Origin: Streptomyces agglomeratus
GTDB lineage: Bacteria; Actinomycetota; Actinomycetes; Streptomycetales; Streptomycetaceae
Direction: 5' to 3'
Assembly (NCBI RefSeq): GCF_001746415.1
Contig: NZ_MEHJ01000001.1
Location: 4,223,501 to 4,287,500, forward strand
DNA length: 64,000 nucleotides
The notes beneath the pieces are model-generated. The model worked only from the letters and a program-made list of their open reading frames with translations. It searched no databases and was not told the origin of the DNA. The translations under genes and the position numbers were made by a program. Shown piece after piece: positions 26,997 through 35,815 of the stretch; within the stretch, counting starts at the first letter, position 1; each line of letters begins with the position of its first letter.

Positions 26997-27848
26997 GTGG
27001 CCCAGGAGTCATCGGTGATCGTCCCGTACGTCTCCTATGTGCGGGTGTACGAACCGCTGGCGGCCTTCCCCGAACCCGAACGGGGTCACTGGGCGCGGTA
27101 CGCCAAGCGCGAGCGGCTCCCCACCGCGCAGGACGAACTGAGGCGATCGCTGGCGGACTTGCTGCCCACCCCGCCCGTCCCGGTGCCGGTGCACGAGAGC
27201 GGCGACGCGTTCGTGACCGAAGTGGACGGAGTGGTGTGCGTATGTCCCTGGCGGACGCGGCTGCGCGGCTGGCTGGCGCTGGAGGAGCTGCCCGACCTCT
27301 TCCCGGAGCCGCTGCTGGACGCGGCGCTGCCGCCGCTGGTGCGCCGGCAGGCGGCCGCGGACTACGAGCGGTGGCTGGAGCGCAACCCGGACGCGCGGCC
27401 GTGGATCAGGAGCTCGGCCTGGCACGTGCCGCTGCGCTGGTTCGCGCTCTTCGCGGATGAGGAACGGGAGTACGCGAAGGCCGAGGGTGAGTCCGCGCCC
27501 GTACTGCGCTACCGGACGCCGATGGCCCAGGCGAGGCGGCGGGTGGCGCGGACGCTCAAGGCGCTGCGGGAGCACCTGGACGCGGAGGCCGGAGGGCCGC
27601 TCGTCGACGGCCTGGTCGACGTGGGGCGCTGGCTGGAGGAATTCCACCCGCGTTCACTGGTCGAGCTGGACTACGGCGGCTTGGTGTACGTACTTCCGGA
27701 GGAACATCTGGCCGAGGACCGCTCCGCCGCGGATGTGGCCGAGGGGATCGCGGCGTTGCGGGCGGGGGACGGCGCGGCGGCCGGGGAGGCGTACGGACGG
27801 CTCACGGAGCGGTGGCGGGTGGTGCGCGAGCGCCAGTTCGCGAACTGA
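26997..27848 (+). CDS. Conserved hypothetical protein (actinobacterial)
   Basis: 283 residues, no signal peptide or membrane helix. Landmarks are VIVPYVSYVRVYEPLAAF near the start, VCVCPWRTRLRGWLALEELP in the middle and LVELDYGGLVYVLP near the end. I do not recognise a named enzymatic domain. Its place between the dehydrogenase and bldC looks conserved in Streptomyces. GTG 26997 has GAGGAG 5 nt upstream. The C-terminal DRSAADVAEGIAAL segment is helical and alanine-rich. Confidence 0.85.
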   Translation: MAQESSVIVPYVSYVRVYEPLAAFPEPERGHWARYAKRERLPTAQDELRRSLADLLPTPPVPVPVHESGDAFVTEVDGVVCVCPWRTRLRGWLALEELPDLFPEPLLDAALPPLVRRQAAADYERWLERNPDARPWIRSSAWHVPLRWFALFADEEREYAKAEGESAPVLRYRTPMAQARRRVARTLKALREHLDAEAGGPLVDGLVDVGRWLEEFHPRSLVELDYGGLVYVLPEEHLAEDRSAADVAEGIAALRAGDGAAAGEAYGRLTERWRVVRERQFAN

Positions 27849-28317
27849 GAGCATTCGGGCGGCTCCGGCGGCCGGGACGTAGGTCCTGATCCGGGCCTTT
27901 GCCTCAAGCGTGACGGACAGCACTAAGCGGGCTCTTGCGCCCATCGCCCATCCTCATGCCAAAATAGGACAAGGAGTCCGGTGAGGGCTCCTTCCGTCCA
28001 AGTAAGGGCGGATTAGCTCGGTATTGCGCGCTATGGGGGGTCTGGTGGCTCCTGATCGCTCTGTGACTGATCGTCACTGTGACGTGACTGTCCGCTATGG
28101 CATGGTCCATCGGCTTCGTCGCTGATGAACACCTGGGAGGGCAATTCCATCGGTTTGGCCGACGTGGCTGGACGGATGGTGTAGTTGTAGTGCCGAGGAC
28201 AAGCCGTTCGTCCTATAACCGACTCGGCCCGCGTCCGCCATTTCGGGCAACGCGGGTCAAGGTGCAGAATTTAGAGGAAAGAACCGTGATGGTTCGGTTC
28301 TCCCGAGGAGGCCGCTC
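27849..28317 (+). promoter_or_regulatory. 469-bp bldC upstream region
   Basis: No gene is supported here. The region holds the GTGAC half-site cluster at 28063-28088, a TATAAC -10-like box at about 28215-28220, an imperfect hairpin at 28280-28301 (AGAACCG / CGGTTCT) and the GAGGAGG ribosome-binding site at 28305-28311. Its length is consistent with heavy developmental control of bldC. Confidence 0.55.
28063..28088 (+). promoter_or_regulatory. GTGAC/GTCAC cluster with a BldD-like box upstream of bldC
   Basis: Four half-sites lie in 26 bp (28063, 28073 reversed, 28079, 28084). TGACTGATCGTCA at 28064-28076 is a dyad fitting the outer TNAC-N5-GTNA frame of the published BldD box. bldC is, to my knowledge, an established BldD target. 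Confidence 0.5.
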
Positions 28318-28524
28318 ATGACCGCTCGCACCCCTGACGCCGAGCCGCTGCTGACCCCGGCTGAGGTTGCCACGATGTTCCGCGTGGACCCGAAGACGGT
28401 TACGCGCTGGGCCAAGGCAGGCAAGCTCACGTCCATCCGCACGCTTGGTGGACACCGGCGTTACCGCGAGGCTGAGGTCCGCGCACTGCTTGCGGGCATT
28501 CCGCAGCAGCGCAGCGAGGCCTGA
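28318..28524 (+). CDS. bldC: Developmental regulator BldC
   Basis: 68-residue MerR-like winged-helix DNA-binding protein without an effector domain. It binds as head-to-tail oligomers to direct repeats and holds Streptomyces in vegetative growth. The HTH is LTPAEVATMFRVDPKTVTRW and the wing is GGHRRYREAEVRALL. ATG 28318 with GAGGAGG 6 nt upstream is unambiguous. It is monocistronic, ending in a canonical terminator. Confidence 0.97.
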   Translation: MTARTPDAEPLLTPAEVATMFRVDPKTVTRWAKAGKLTSIRTLGGHRRYREAEVRALLAGIPQQRSEA

Positions 28525-28650
28525 ACAACCGCATAACCCCGCTTTACCGGGCATTCCTCCGGGTCCCCCAACCCGGACGCCCACCTGAGCACCACACGAC
28601 AGGCGTCTGCCCCAACAGGCGCCACATCCATGCAGAACGGGTGCGTCGTT

Positions 28651-28689
28651 GATCGCGCTGGACTCCGCCGGGTCCAGCGCGATCTTTTT
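28651..28689 (+). terminator. bldC rho-independent terminator
   Basis: Perfect 13-bp stem GATCGCGCTGGAC / GTCCAGCGCGATC, 8-nt loop, followed by TTTTT. It is the most classical terminator in the window. Confidence 0.93.
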
Positions 28690-28808
28690 ATGCCCGCTTC
28701 CGGGTGCCCGCCGAGCGCTCCCGCCGCCCTGCTCACAGCCCCTCTGACCTGCGGGACGCCGGCTTTGCGGGGCCCCTCCGACCGCCTCGCGAGAGCCTCC
28801 CCGGAGGG

Positions 28809-28820
28809 GTGCAATTGCAC
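28809..28820. promoter_or_regulatory. Perfect palindrome GTGCAATTGCAC in an AT island
   Basis: The 12-bp perfect palindrome is followed by ATATTAAATT, an AT patch unlike the surrounding DNA. It lies between the bldC terminator and the end of the small gene at 28944. It could be a protein-binding site or the promoter of an unseen RNA. Confidence 0.35.
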
Positions 28821-28943
28821 ATATTAAATTGGGCGGTTGTAGGGAGGGTGTAAGTCCTCCGGTTCCCAAAACTCGTTGGGTGACACCCGTCACACACCAC
28901 AACTCTTGTGCATTCCAGGGCTGACGGCGATAGAGCCGGGGTG

Positions 28944-29135
28944 TCACACAGCCGGCGGGCTCTCGTCCTCACCGGCCTCCGGCTCCTCCCGGGGTTCCGG
29001 CTCGGGCTCCATGGCGAGCCGCAGGAGCCGATGGCAGATGGGACAGTGCCGCGTGAAGTGGCGGTAGCCCGTAGAGGCCGCCAGATGGGCACGCAGCAGT
29101 GCGCGCGTCTCGTGCCTGGCCGTTGATGGCGCCAT
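28944..29135 (-). CDS. Small conserved protein, DUF6274-like
   Basis: 63 residues: RHETRALLRAHLAAS, then GYRHFTRHCPICHRLLRLAM, then an acidic EP-rich tail. The HCPICH core (two cysteines and flanking histidines) could bind zinc. The start is strong: GGGGAGGT 5 nt before ATG 29135. I recall similar short proteins beside hrpA/bldC in Streptomyces, annotated DUF6274, but cannot verify this. Function unknown. Confidence 0.75.
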   Translation of the reverse strand: MAPSTARHETRALLRAHLAASTGYRHFTRHCPICHRLLRLAMEPEPEPREEPEAGEDESPPAV

Positions 29136-29211
29136 GCGTCACCTCCCCGGTGCGGGCCCCCCGGTGCCCTGATGCCTGGGTACTGGTGGCGGAAGGCGCA
29201 GTCAAGACGCA

Positions 29212-29245
29212 AGAAGGCCCGGATCCAAACGGATCCGGGCCTTCT
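29212..29245. terminator. Hairpin downstream of tRNA-Asp
   Basis: Perfect 15-bp stem AGAAGGCCCGGATCC / GGATCCGGGCCTTCT with a 4-nt loop. It lies between tRNA-Asp and the small gene at 28944. Confidence 0.88.
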
Positions 29246-29261
29246 GCTACTTCGTATCGTG

Positions 29262-29336
29262 CGGTCCTGACGGGATTTGAACCCGCGGCCTCCACCTTGA
29301 CAGGGTGGCGAGCACTCCAAACTGCTCCACAGGACC
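29262..29336 (-). tRNA. tRNA-Asp (GTC)
   Basis: 75-nt cloverleaf, acceptor GGTCCTG/CAGGACC, anticodon loop CTGTCAA. It is identical to the tRNA at 35915-35989. No CCA is encoded. Confidence 0.97.
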
Positions 29337-29429
29337 TTGCTTTGCCGCGCCGTACTGCGTTGCGCTGCGAAGACAGACTGTACAGCAGGTCAGGGGGTGC
29401 GGGCGAACTCACTCAAGGCGACGGAGGAG

Positions 29430-32400
29430 TTACGGCGCCGCGGCGTCGATCGCCGCCACGATCCGCTTGTCGGAGACCGGCCGGGACGTTCCCAGGGCGT
29501 GCGCGAAGTAGCTCACCCGCAGCTCCTCGATCATCCAGCGGATGTCCAGGACTTCCTGCGGTACGGGCCTGCCCTTCGGCAGCTGCTCCAGCAGCCAGGC
29601 GTACTCGTCCTGCATCTCGTGGACCTTCTGCATGCGCGTGGTGTCGCGCTGGACGGCCGTGGGCATCTGCTGGAGCCTGCGGTCGACCGCGACGAGATAG
29701 CGCATCAGATCGGGCAGCCGGCGCAGCCCCGTCTTCGTCACGAAGCCCGGCGGCACGAGGGCCGCGAGCTGGTCGCGTACGTCGGCGACGTTGTTGATCA
29801 GGGTCAGGCTGTTCGTGGCCTTCAGGCGGCGCTCGCACGCCTGCCAGGCGGCCAGGATCTGCTGGACCTGGTTCACCGTGCGTACGGTCGCGTCCACGAG
29901 GTCGGCGCGGACCTTGTCGTACAGCTTCCGGAACGATTCCTCGTCCCAGGCCGGCCCGCCGTGGTCCGCGATCAGCTTGTCGGCGGCAGCGGTCGCGCAG
30001 TCCTCGAAGAGGGCCTGGATCGAGCCGTGCGGATTGCGCGAAAGGGCGAGTTTCTGCTGATTGCTGAGCTTGTCCGAGGCGAACTTCGCCGGATTGACCG
30101 GGATGTTCAGCAGGATGAGCCGGCGCGTGCCCCGCCACATCGCCTGCTGCTGCTCCGCCTCCGTGTCGAAGAGCCGTACGGCGACGCTCTCGCCCTCGTC
30201 CACGAGCGCCGGATAGGCCCGTACGGGCTGTCCGGCCCTGCGCGTCTCGAAGACGCGGCTGAGCGTGCCCACGGTCCAGTCCGTGAGGCCCGTACGTTCG
30301 ATCGACTCGCCCGACGGCCCCGCGGTCGCCGCGGCGGCCTTGGAGAGCGCCTGGCGGGCCTTGGGGCGCAGCTTCAGCCGCAGCGCCTCCAGGTCCTTGT
30401 CCTCGGCGAGGTTCCTGCGCCGCTCGTCGACGATCCGGAACGTGATCTTCAAGTGGTCCGGGACGCGCGAGAGGTCGAAGTCGTCCGCCTCGACCGGGAC
30501 GCCGACCATCCGCTTCAGCTCGCGGGCGAGCGTGAGCGGCAGCGGCTCCTGCAACGGCACCGCGCGCTCCAGGAACTTGCGCGCGTAGTCCGGCGCCGGG
30601 ACGTAGTGGCGGCGGACCGGCTTCGGCAGGGAGCGGATCAGCTCGGTGACCACGTCCGCGCGCAGGCCCGGGATCTGCCAGTCGAAGCCGTCGGACGTGA
30701 CCTGGTTGAGCACCTGGAGCGGGATGTGGACGGTCACGCCGTCCGCGTCCGCGCCCGGCTCGAACTGGTACGTCACCCGGAACTTGAGCTTCCCCTGCCG
30801 CCAGGAGTCCGGGTAGTCGTCCTTCGTGACCTCCCCGGCCTTCTCGTTGATGAGCATCTCGCGCTCGAAGTCGAGAAGTTCGGGCTCCTCGCGCTTCTTG
30901 TGCTTCCACCACGAGTCGAAGTGCGCGCCCGAGACGACGTGTTCGGGGACGCGCTTGTCGTAGAAGTCGAAGAGTGTCTCGTCGTCCACGAGGATGTCGC
31001 GGCGGCGGGCGCGGTGCTCCAGCTCCTCGACCTCGGTGAGGAGCTTGCGGTTGTCCGCGTAGAACTTGTGGTGCGTACGCCAGTCACCCTCGACCAGAGC
31101 GTTGCGAATGAAAAGATCGCGGCTGGTCTCCGGGTCGATCCGGCCGTAGTTGACCTTGCGCTGGGCGACGATCGGGACGCCGTACAGCGTGACCCTCTCG
31201 TACGCCATCACTGCGGCCTGGTCCTTCTCCCAGTGCGGCTCGCTGTACGTGCGCTTGATGAGGTGCTGGGCGAGCGGCTCGATCCACTCCGGCTCGATCC
31301 TCGCGTTGACCCGCGCCCACAGGCGTGACGTTTCGACCAGCTCGGCGGACATGATGAAGCGGGGCTGCTTCTTGAACAGCGCCGAGCCGGGGAAGATCGC
31401 GAACTTCGCGCTGCGGGCCCCGAGGTACTCGTTCTTCTCGGTGTCCTTCAGCCCGATGTGGGAGAGCAGGCCGGCCAGCAGCGACTGGTGCACGGACAGC
31501 TCGGGCGCGTCGTCCTCGTTGACGTGTATCCCCATCTGCTTGGCGACCGAGCGCAGCTGGGTGTAGATGTCCTGCCATTCGCGAATGCGCAGGAAGTTCA
31601 GATACTCCGACTTGCACATCCGGCGGAAGCTGGAGGAGCCGCGCTCCTTCTGCTGCTCCCGGACGTACCGCCAGAGGTTGAGGAAGGCGAGGAAGTCGGA
31701 CGTCTCGTCCTTGAAGCGGGCGTGCTGCTGGTCCGCCTGCTGCTGCTTCTCGGAGGGGCGCTCGCGCGGGTCCTGGATGGAGAGCGCGGAGGCGATCACC
31801 ATCACCTCGCGCACGCAGCCGTTCTTTTCCGCCTCCAGGACCATGCGGGCCAGGCGGGGGTCGACGGGGAGCTGCGCGAGTTTGCGGCCCTGCTCGGTGA
31901 GCCGCTTCTTGGGATCCTTCTCGCCGGGGTCCAGCGCGCCGAGCTCCTGGAGGAGCTGGACGCCGTCGCGGATGTTGCGGTGGTCCGGCGGGTCGATGAA
32001 GGGGAACTTCTCGATCTCGCCGAGGCCGGCCGCGGTCATCTGGAGGATGACGGAGGCGAGGTTCGTCCGCAGGATCTCGGCGTCGGTGAACTCGGGCCGG
32101 GTGAGGAAGTCGTCCTCGGCGTACAGCCGGATGCAGATGCCGTCGGACGTACGGCCGCAACGGCCTTTGCGCTGGTTGGCGCTGGCCTGGCTGATCCGCT
32201 CGATCGGCAGGCGCTGGACCTTGGTGCGGTGGCTGTAGCGGGAGATGCGGGCGGTGCCCGGATCGATCACGTACTTGATGCCCGGGACGGTGAGAGAGGT
32301 TTCCGCGACGTTGGTGGCCAGCACGATCCGCCGGCCGGTGTGGCGCTGGAAGACGCGGTGCTGCTCGGCGTGCGACAGGCGGGCGTAGAGGGGGAGGACC

Positions 32401-33350
32401 TCGGTGTGACGGAGGTTCTTCTTGTTGAGCGCGTCGGCGGTGTCGCGGATCTCCCGCTCGCCGGACAGGAAGACCAGGATGTCACCCGGCCCCTCGGCCT
32501 GGAGCTCGTCCACCGCGTCGGCGATCGCGGTGATCTGGTCGCGGTCGGAGTCGTCGCTGTCGTCTTCGAGGAGGGGCCGGTAGCGGACCTCGACGGGGTA
32601 CGTACGGCCGCTGACCTCGACGATCGGCGCCTCGCCGAAGTGGCGGGAGAAGCGCTCGGGGTCGATGGTCGCGGAGGTGATGACCACCTTGAGATCGGGG
32701 CGCCTGGGCAGCAGCTGGGCGAGGTATCCCAGCAGGAAGTCGATGTTGAGCGACCGCTCGTGGGCCTCGTCGATGATGATCGTGTCGTACGCGCGCAGCT
32801 CGCGGTCCGTCTGGATCTCGGCGAGCAGGATGCCGTCCGTCATCAGCTTGACGAAGGTCGCGTCCGGATTGACCTGATCGGTGAACCGGACCTTCCAGCC
32901 GACCGCCTCGCCCAGCGGCGTCTTCAGCTCGTCCGCGATGCGTTCGGCGACGGTGCGGGCGGCGATGCGGCGGGGCTGGGTGTGGCCGATCATGCCCTTC
33001 ACACCACGGCCGAGCTCCATGCAGATCTTGGGGATCTGCGTCGTCTTGCCGGAGCCGGTCTCGCCCGCGACGATCACGACCTGGTGGTCGCGTATCGCCT
33101 CGGCGATGTCGTCCTTGCGCTGGCTGACCGGCAACGACTCCGGATACGTGATCTCGGGCATCCGGGCAGCACGCTGCGCCAGGCGGGCGGCGGACTTCTC
33201 CGCCTCGGCGGCGATTTCGTCCAGTACGGCCTGGCGGGCCTCGGGCTTGCGGATGCGACGGGCGCCGTCGAGACGGCGGCCGAGCCGGTGGGCGTCGCGG
33301 AGCGGCAGCCCTCCGAGCACGGTCTGGAGGTCGGCGAAGGAAGTAGACAT
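29430..33350 (-). CDS. hrpA: ATP-dependent RNA helicase HrpA
   Basis: 1306-residue DEAH-box helicase of normal HrpA length. Walker A is VIVAGETGSGKTTQIPK, the DEAH box is TIIIDEAHERSLNIDF, motif III is VITSATIDPERF, and motif VI lies in QRKGRCGRTSDGICIRLY. Helicase-associated and OB-fold regions follow, then the long HrpA-specific C-terminal domain. In other bacteria HrpA rescues stalled or collided ribosomes and processes mRNA. ATG 33350 gives the family N-terminus. It stands alone between tRNA-Asp and a divergent small gene. Confidence 0.96.
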   Translation of the reverse strand: MSTSFADLQTVLGGLPLRDAHRLGRRLDGARRIRKPEARQAVLDEIAAEAEKSAARLAQRAARMPEITYPESLPVSQRKDDIAEAIRDHQVVIVAGETGSGKTTQIPKICMELGRGVKGMIGHTQPRRIAARTVAERIADELKTPLGEAVGWKVRFTDQVNPDATFVKLMTDGILLAEIQTDRELRAYDTIIIDEAHERSLNIDFLLGYLAQLLPRRPDLKVVITSATIDPERFSRHFGEAPIVEVSGRTYPVEVRYRPLLEDDSDDSDRDQITAIADAVDELQAEGPGDILVFLSGEREIRDTADALNKKNLRHTEVLPLYARLSHAEQHRVFQRHTGRRIVLATNVAETSLTVPGIKYVIDPGTARISRYSHRTKVQRLPIERISQASANQRKGRCGRTSDGICIRLYAEDDFLTRPEFTDAEILRTNLASVILQMTAAGLGEIEKFPFIDPPDHRNIRDGVQLLQELGALDPGEKDPKKRLTEQGRKLAQLPVDPRLARMVLEAEKNGCVREVMVIASALSIQDPRERPSEKQQQADQQHARFKDETSDFLAFLNLWRYVREQQKERGSSSFRRMCKSEYLNFLRIREWQDIYTQLRSVAKQMGIHVNEDDAPELSVHQSLLAGLLSHIGLKDTEKNEYLGARSAKFAIFPGSALFKKQPRFIMSAELVETSRLWARVNARIEPEWIEPLAQHLIKRTYSEPHWEKDQAAVMAYERVTLYGVPIVAQRKVNYGRIDPETSRDLFIRNALVEGDWRTHHKFYADNRKLLTEVEELEHRARRRDILVDDETLFDFYDKRVPEHVVSGAHFDSWWKHKKREEPELLDFEREMLINEKAGEVTKDDYPDSWRQGKLKFRVTYQFEPGADADGVTVHIPLQVLNQVTSDGFDWQIPGLRADVVTELIRSLPKPVRRHYVPAPDYARKFLERAVPLQEPLPLTLARELKRMVGVPVEADDFDLSRVPDHLKITFRIVDERRRNLAEDKDLEALRLKLRPKARQALSKAAAATAGPSGESIERTGLTDWTVGTLSRVFETRRAGQPVRAYPALVDEGESVAVRLFDTEAEQQQAMWRGTRRLILLNIPVNPAKFASDKLSNQQKLALSRNPHGSIQALFEDCATAAADKLIADHGGPAWDEESFRKLYDKVRADLVDATVRTVNQVQQILAAWQACERRLKATNSLTLINNVADVRDQLAALVPPGFVTKTGLRRLPDLMRYLVAVDRRLQQMPTAVQRDTTRMQKVHEMQDEYAWLLEQLPKGRPVPQEVLDIRWMIEELRVSYFAHALGTSRPVSDKRIVAAIDAAAP

Positions 33351-33489
33351 ACCTGATTCAGGATCTCACCCGCCGGTCGGGACTGGCGAACCGATTTCGG
33401 CCGCGGCGGGGGTGCGGCGGGGGTGAGGGCCGCTGCGCGGGAGCCTTTACGCTGGGCGGGACGTTCCCCGGACAGGAGATCCAGAGCCA

Positions 33490-33909
33490 ATGCCCCAGGT
33501 CAGGCCCCCGGCCAGCCGACGGCGTCGCGGTGCGGCGACCGTGAGCGCGCTGCTGGGGATGCTGCTTGCGGTGGCTGTGCTGCTGCTGTGTACGGACCCG
33601 GGGGCCGGGGGCGTGCGTGCCTCGGAGGCTCCGGTCGCGGCCGGGGCGGTCGCGGCGCCGGAAGCCGCTCCCTCCGCCGGGGAGCGGGAGCCCGGTTGCC
33701 GTGAGCCCGGCCGGGACGGAGTGGGCAGCGTTCCCGCGGCGCCGGGGCGGGGCGGGTCGGCGCACGAGCTGCTGCCCGCCCTGCACGACGCCAGGGCCGG
33801 GGCCGGCTCCTGGGGCGCCGCCGCCGTGGTCCCGGATCCCGCCCCCGGCCACTGGACACCGCCGGTCGCCCCACCGACGCCGATGGACCTCTCGATCCTG
33901 CGGGTGTAG
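33490..33909 (+). CDS. Small secreted or membrane-anchored hypothetical protein
   Basis: 139 residues: a basic start (RPPASRRRRGAATVS), one hydrophobic segment (ALLGMLLAVAVLLLCT) and an Ala/Pro/Gly-rich remainder ending MDLSILRV. There is no recognised domain. AGGAGAT lies about 10 nt before ATG 33490, supporting translation. It is divergent from hrpA and upstream of the thiol-redox pair. The low-complexity composition leaves some doubt that it is real. Confidence 0.55.
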   Translation: MPQVRPPASRRRRGAATVSALLGMLLAVAVLLLCTDPGAGGVRASEAPVAAGAVAAPEAAPSAGEREPGCREPGRDGVGSVPAAPGRGGSAHELLPALHDARAGAGSWGAAAVVPDPAPGHWTPPVAPPTPMDLSILRV

Positions 33910-34131
33910 ACCGCCGCCTCGGCGGGCCCGTTCCACGCCCCGCCCCTTCCCGCTGTGCCACTTCGCGGCTCCGCCGCGCCGGAGGTCTGCCGTTTCTCGG
34001 CCCGTCCGGCGTTCGAGGACCGCGGCCCGGGGCGGAGTCCCGGTTCGGGAAGGGTCGGGTGGGGGACAAATGCCCCGCCCACCCCGGCCCACGTCCACGT
34101 CCCGCATTCCATCCAGGAGTACCGAACACCC

Positions 34132-34887
34132 ATGAGCTCCTCCCGTACCTCCCGTCCCAGGGCTGTCGCCATCGGCGCGGCCGTCGCCGCTGCGGCCGTC
34201 CTGCTCGGCGTCGTCTCGTACACCGCCACCAAGCCGGGCGACGCCGGCCCGCCCGTCTCCGCTGAGGTCTCCGCCGATCCGCAGGCCGGCGTCTACCCCG
34301 AACTCGCGAAGCTCGCCCGGCGCGACGCCAAGGACCCGCTCGCGCAGGGGCGGGCCGACGCGCCCGTCGTGATGATCGAGTACGCCGACTTCAAGTGCGG
34401 CTACTGCGGAAAGTTCGCCAGGGACACCGAGCCCGCCCTGGTGAAGAAGTACGTCGACGAAGGGACCCTGCGCATCGAGTGGCGCAACTTCCCGATCTTC
34501 GGCAAGGAGTCCGACGCGGCGGCCCGCGCGGCCTGGGCGGCCGGGCAGCAGGGCCGCTTCTGGCAGTTCCACGCGGCCGCCTACGCCGAGGGCGCCAAGG
34601 AGAAGGGCTTCGGCGACGCGCAGCTCAGGGCGCTGGCCGAGGAAGCCGGGGTCAAGGACCTCACGCGCTTCGGCCGCGACACCGGCAGCGACGTCGCCGC
34701 GGAGGCGGTGAAGAAGGACCAGGAGGAGGCGTACCAGCTCGGTGCGACGTCCACCCCGTCGTTCCTCGTCAACGGCAGGCCGATCGCCGGCGCCCAGCCC
34801 GCCGGGACCTTCACCGCGGCCATCGAGGCGGCGGTGCGGGCGGCGAAGGCACCGAAGGACCCGAAGGACGCGAAGGCGGGGCAGTGA
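34132..34887 (+). CDS. DsbA-like thioredoxin-fold thiol-disulfide oxidoreductase
   Basis: 251 residues, anchored by an N-terminal helix (AVAIGAAVAAAAVLLGVVSY), so it acts outside the cytoplasmic membrane. The active site is FKCGYCGKF (CxxC), the cis-proline loop is GATSTPSFLVNGRPI, and the helical insertion between them is typical of DsbA-like proteins. The next gene, overlapping by 4 nt, is a CcdA-like electron transporter, so the pair probably moves reducing equivalents across the membrane. ATG 34132 is the best start; AGGAG lies 12 nt upstream. Confidence 0.88.
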   Translation: MSSSRTSRPRAVAIGAAVAAAAVLLGVVSYTATKPGDAGPPVSAEVSADPQAGVYPELAKLARRDAKDPLAQGRADAPVVMIEYADFKCGYCGKFARDTEPALVKKYVDEGTLRIEWRNFPIFGKESDAAARAAWAAGQQGRFWQFHAAAYAEGAKEKGFGDAQLRALAEEAGVKDLTRFGRDTGSDVAAEAVKKDQEEAYQLGATSTPSFLVNGRPIAGAQPAGTFTAAIEAAVRAAKAPKDPKDAKAGQ

Positions 34888-35720
34888 GCGCCGACATCGG
34901 GTACCTCGCCGCCTTCCTCGGAGGGCTGCTCGCCCTGCTCAGCCCGTGCAGCGCGCTGCTGCTCCCCGCCTTCTTCGCGTACTCGATCGACTCGACCTCC
35001 CGGCTGATGGCCCGGACCGGCATCTTCTACGCCGGACTCGCGTCCACCCTCGTGCCGCTGGGCGCGGCCGGTTCGTACGCCGGACGGCTCTTCTACGGAC
35101 ACCGGGACCAGCTCGTCCTCGCCGGCGGCTGGCTGATCGTCGCGCTCGGCGTCGCGCAGATCCTCGGCATGGGCTTCGCGCCCCGCAGTATCGCCGCCCT
35201 GTCCGGCCGCATCAGGCCCACGACGGCGGTCTCCGTGTACGCGCTCGGCGCCGTCTACGGGCTGGCCGGCTTCTGCGCGGGGCCCATCCTCGGCAGCGTC
35301 CTGACGGTCGCGGCCGTGAGTGGCAGTCCGGTGTACGGCGGACTGCTGCTGGCCGTCTACGCGTTGGGCATGGCTGTTCCGCTGTTCCTGCTGGCGCTGC
35401 TCTGGGAGCGGTTCGAGCTGGGGAAGCGGCGGTGGCTGCGGGGGCGGGCGCTGCGGGCGGGGCGTTTCGAGCTGCACACCACCTCCCTGCTGTGCGGCCT
35501 CTTCTTCGTCGCGCTGGGCACGCTGTTCCTGGTGTTCGACGGCACGACGGCCCTGCCGGGGCTGCTGGACGTGGACGACTCGTTCGCCGTCGAGGAGTGG
35601 GTGAGCGGGCTCGGCGCGACGGTGTCGGACGCGGTGCTGCTGACGGGAGTGGTGGCCGTGGTGGCGGTGACCCTGACTCTGCGCGCCCGCCGCCGGAAGA
35701 CCCCGGTGGAGGAGGGGTAG
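34884..35720 (+). CDS. CcdA-like transmembrane electron carrier
   Basis: 278 residues with six or more membrane helices. The paired cysteine motifs of the CcdA/DsbD family are seen as LLSPCSALLLPAFF and GLAGFCAGPILGSVL. It carries electrons from cytoplasmic thioredoxin to extracytoplasmic thiol proteins. GTG 34884 overlaps the stop of the DsbA-like gene (GTGA), so the partner is almost certainly that protein. Two hairpins follow the stop. Confidence 0.9.
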   Translation: MSADIGYLAAFLGGLLALLSPCSALLLPAFFAYSIDSTSRLMARTGIFYAGLASTLVPLGAAGSYAGRLFYGHRDQLVLAGGWLIVALGVAQILGMGFAPRSIAALSGRIRPTTAVSVYALGAVYGLAGFCAGPILGSVLTVAAVSGSPVYGGLLLAVYALGMAVPLFLLALLWERFELGKRRWLRGRALRAGRFELHTTSLLCGLFFVALGTLFLVFDGTTALPGLLDVDDSFAVEEWVSGLGATVSDAVLLTGVVAVVAVTLTLRARRRKTPVEEG

Positions 35721-35723
35721 CAC

Positions 35724-35753
35724 GAAAGGCCCCGTCCATGGGACGGGGCCTTC
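35724..35753 (+). terminator. First terminator after the CcdA-like gene
   Basis: Stem GAAAGGCCCCGTCC / GGACGGGGCCTTC, 3-4 nt loop, immediately after the stop codon. Confidence 0.85.
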
Positions 35754-35781
35754 GAGGTGAGCCTGGAGCCGGGGTTACGCA

Positions 35782-35810
35782 AAAACCCCCGTCCACCGGA
35801 CGGGGGTTTT
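35782..35810. terminator. Bidirectional terminator with A and T runs
   Basis: Perfect 13-bp stem AAAACCCCCGTCC / GGACGGGGGTTTT with a 3-nt loop. The A/T ends make it work in both directions. It ends the tRNA cluster on the minus strand and backs up the hairpin at 35724. Confidence 0.9.
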
Positions 35811-35815
35811 CGAAG

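Larger units (their letters stand above)
28525..28943. other. 419-bp gap after bldC
   Basis: Holds the bldC terminator and, beyond it, an isolated AT-rich patch with a perfect 12-bp palindrome (separate entries). No ORF with Streptomyces-like codon use is seen. Confidence 0.5.

Noticed and set aside
28006..28036. GCGGATTAGCTCGGTATTGCG, which looks like the start of a tRNA
   Set aside because: No anticodon arm, T-arm or matching acceptor strand follows within tRNA distance.
28097..28321. 74-codon ORF overlapping the bldC start
   Set aside because: No ribosome-binding site or similarity, and it runs through the bldC ribosome-binding site.
31458..33356. 632-codon plus-strand frame opposite hrpA
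   Set aside because: Antisense shadow of a very well conserved gene.
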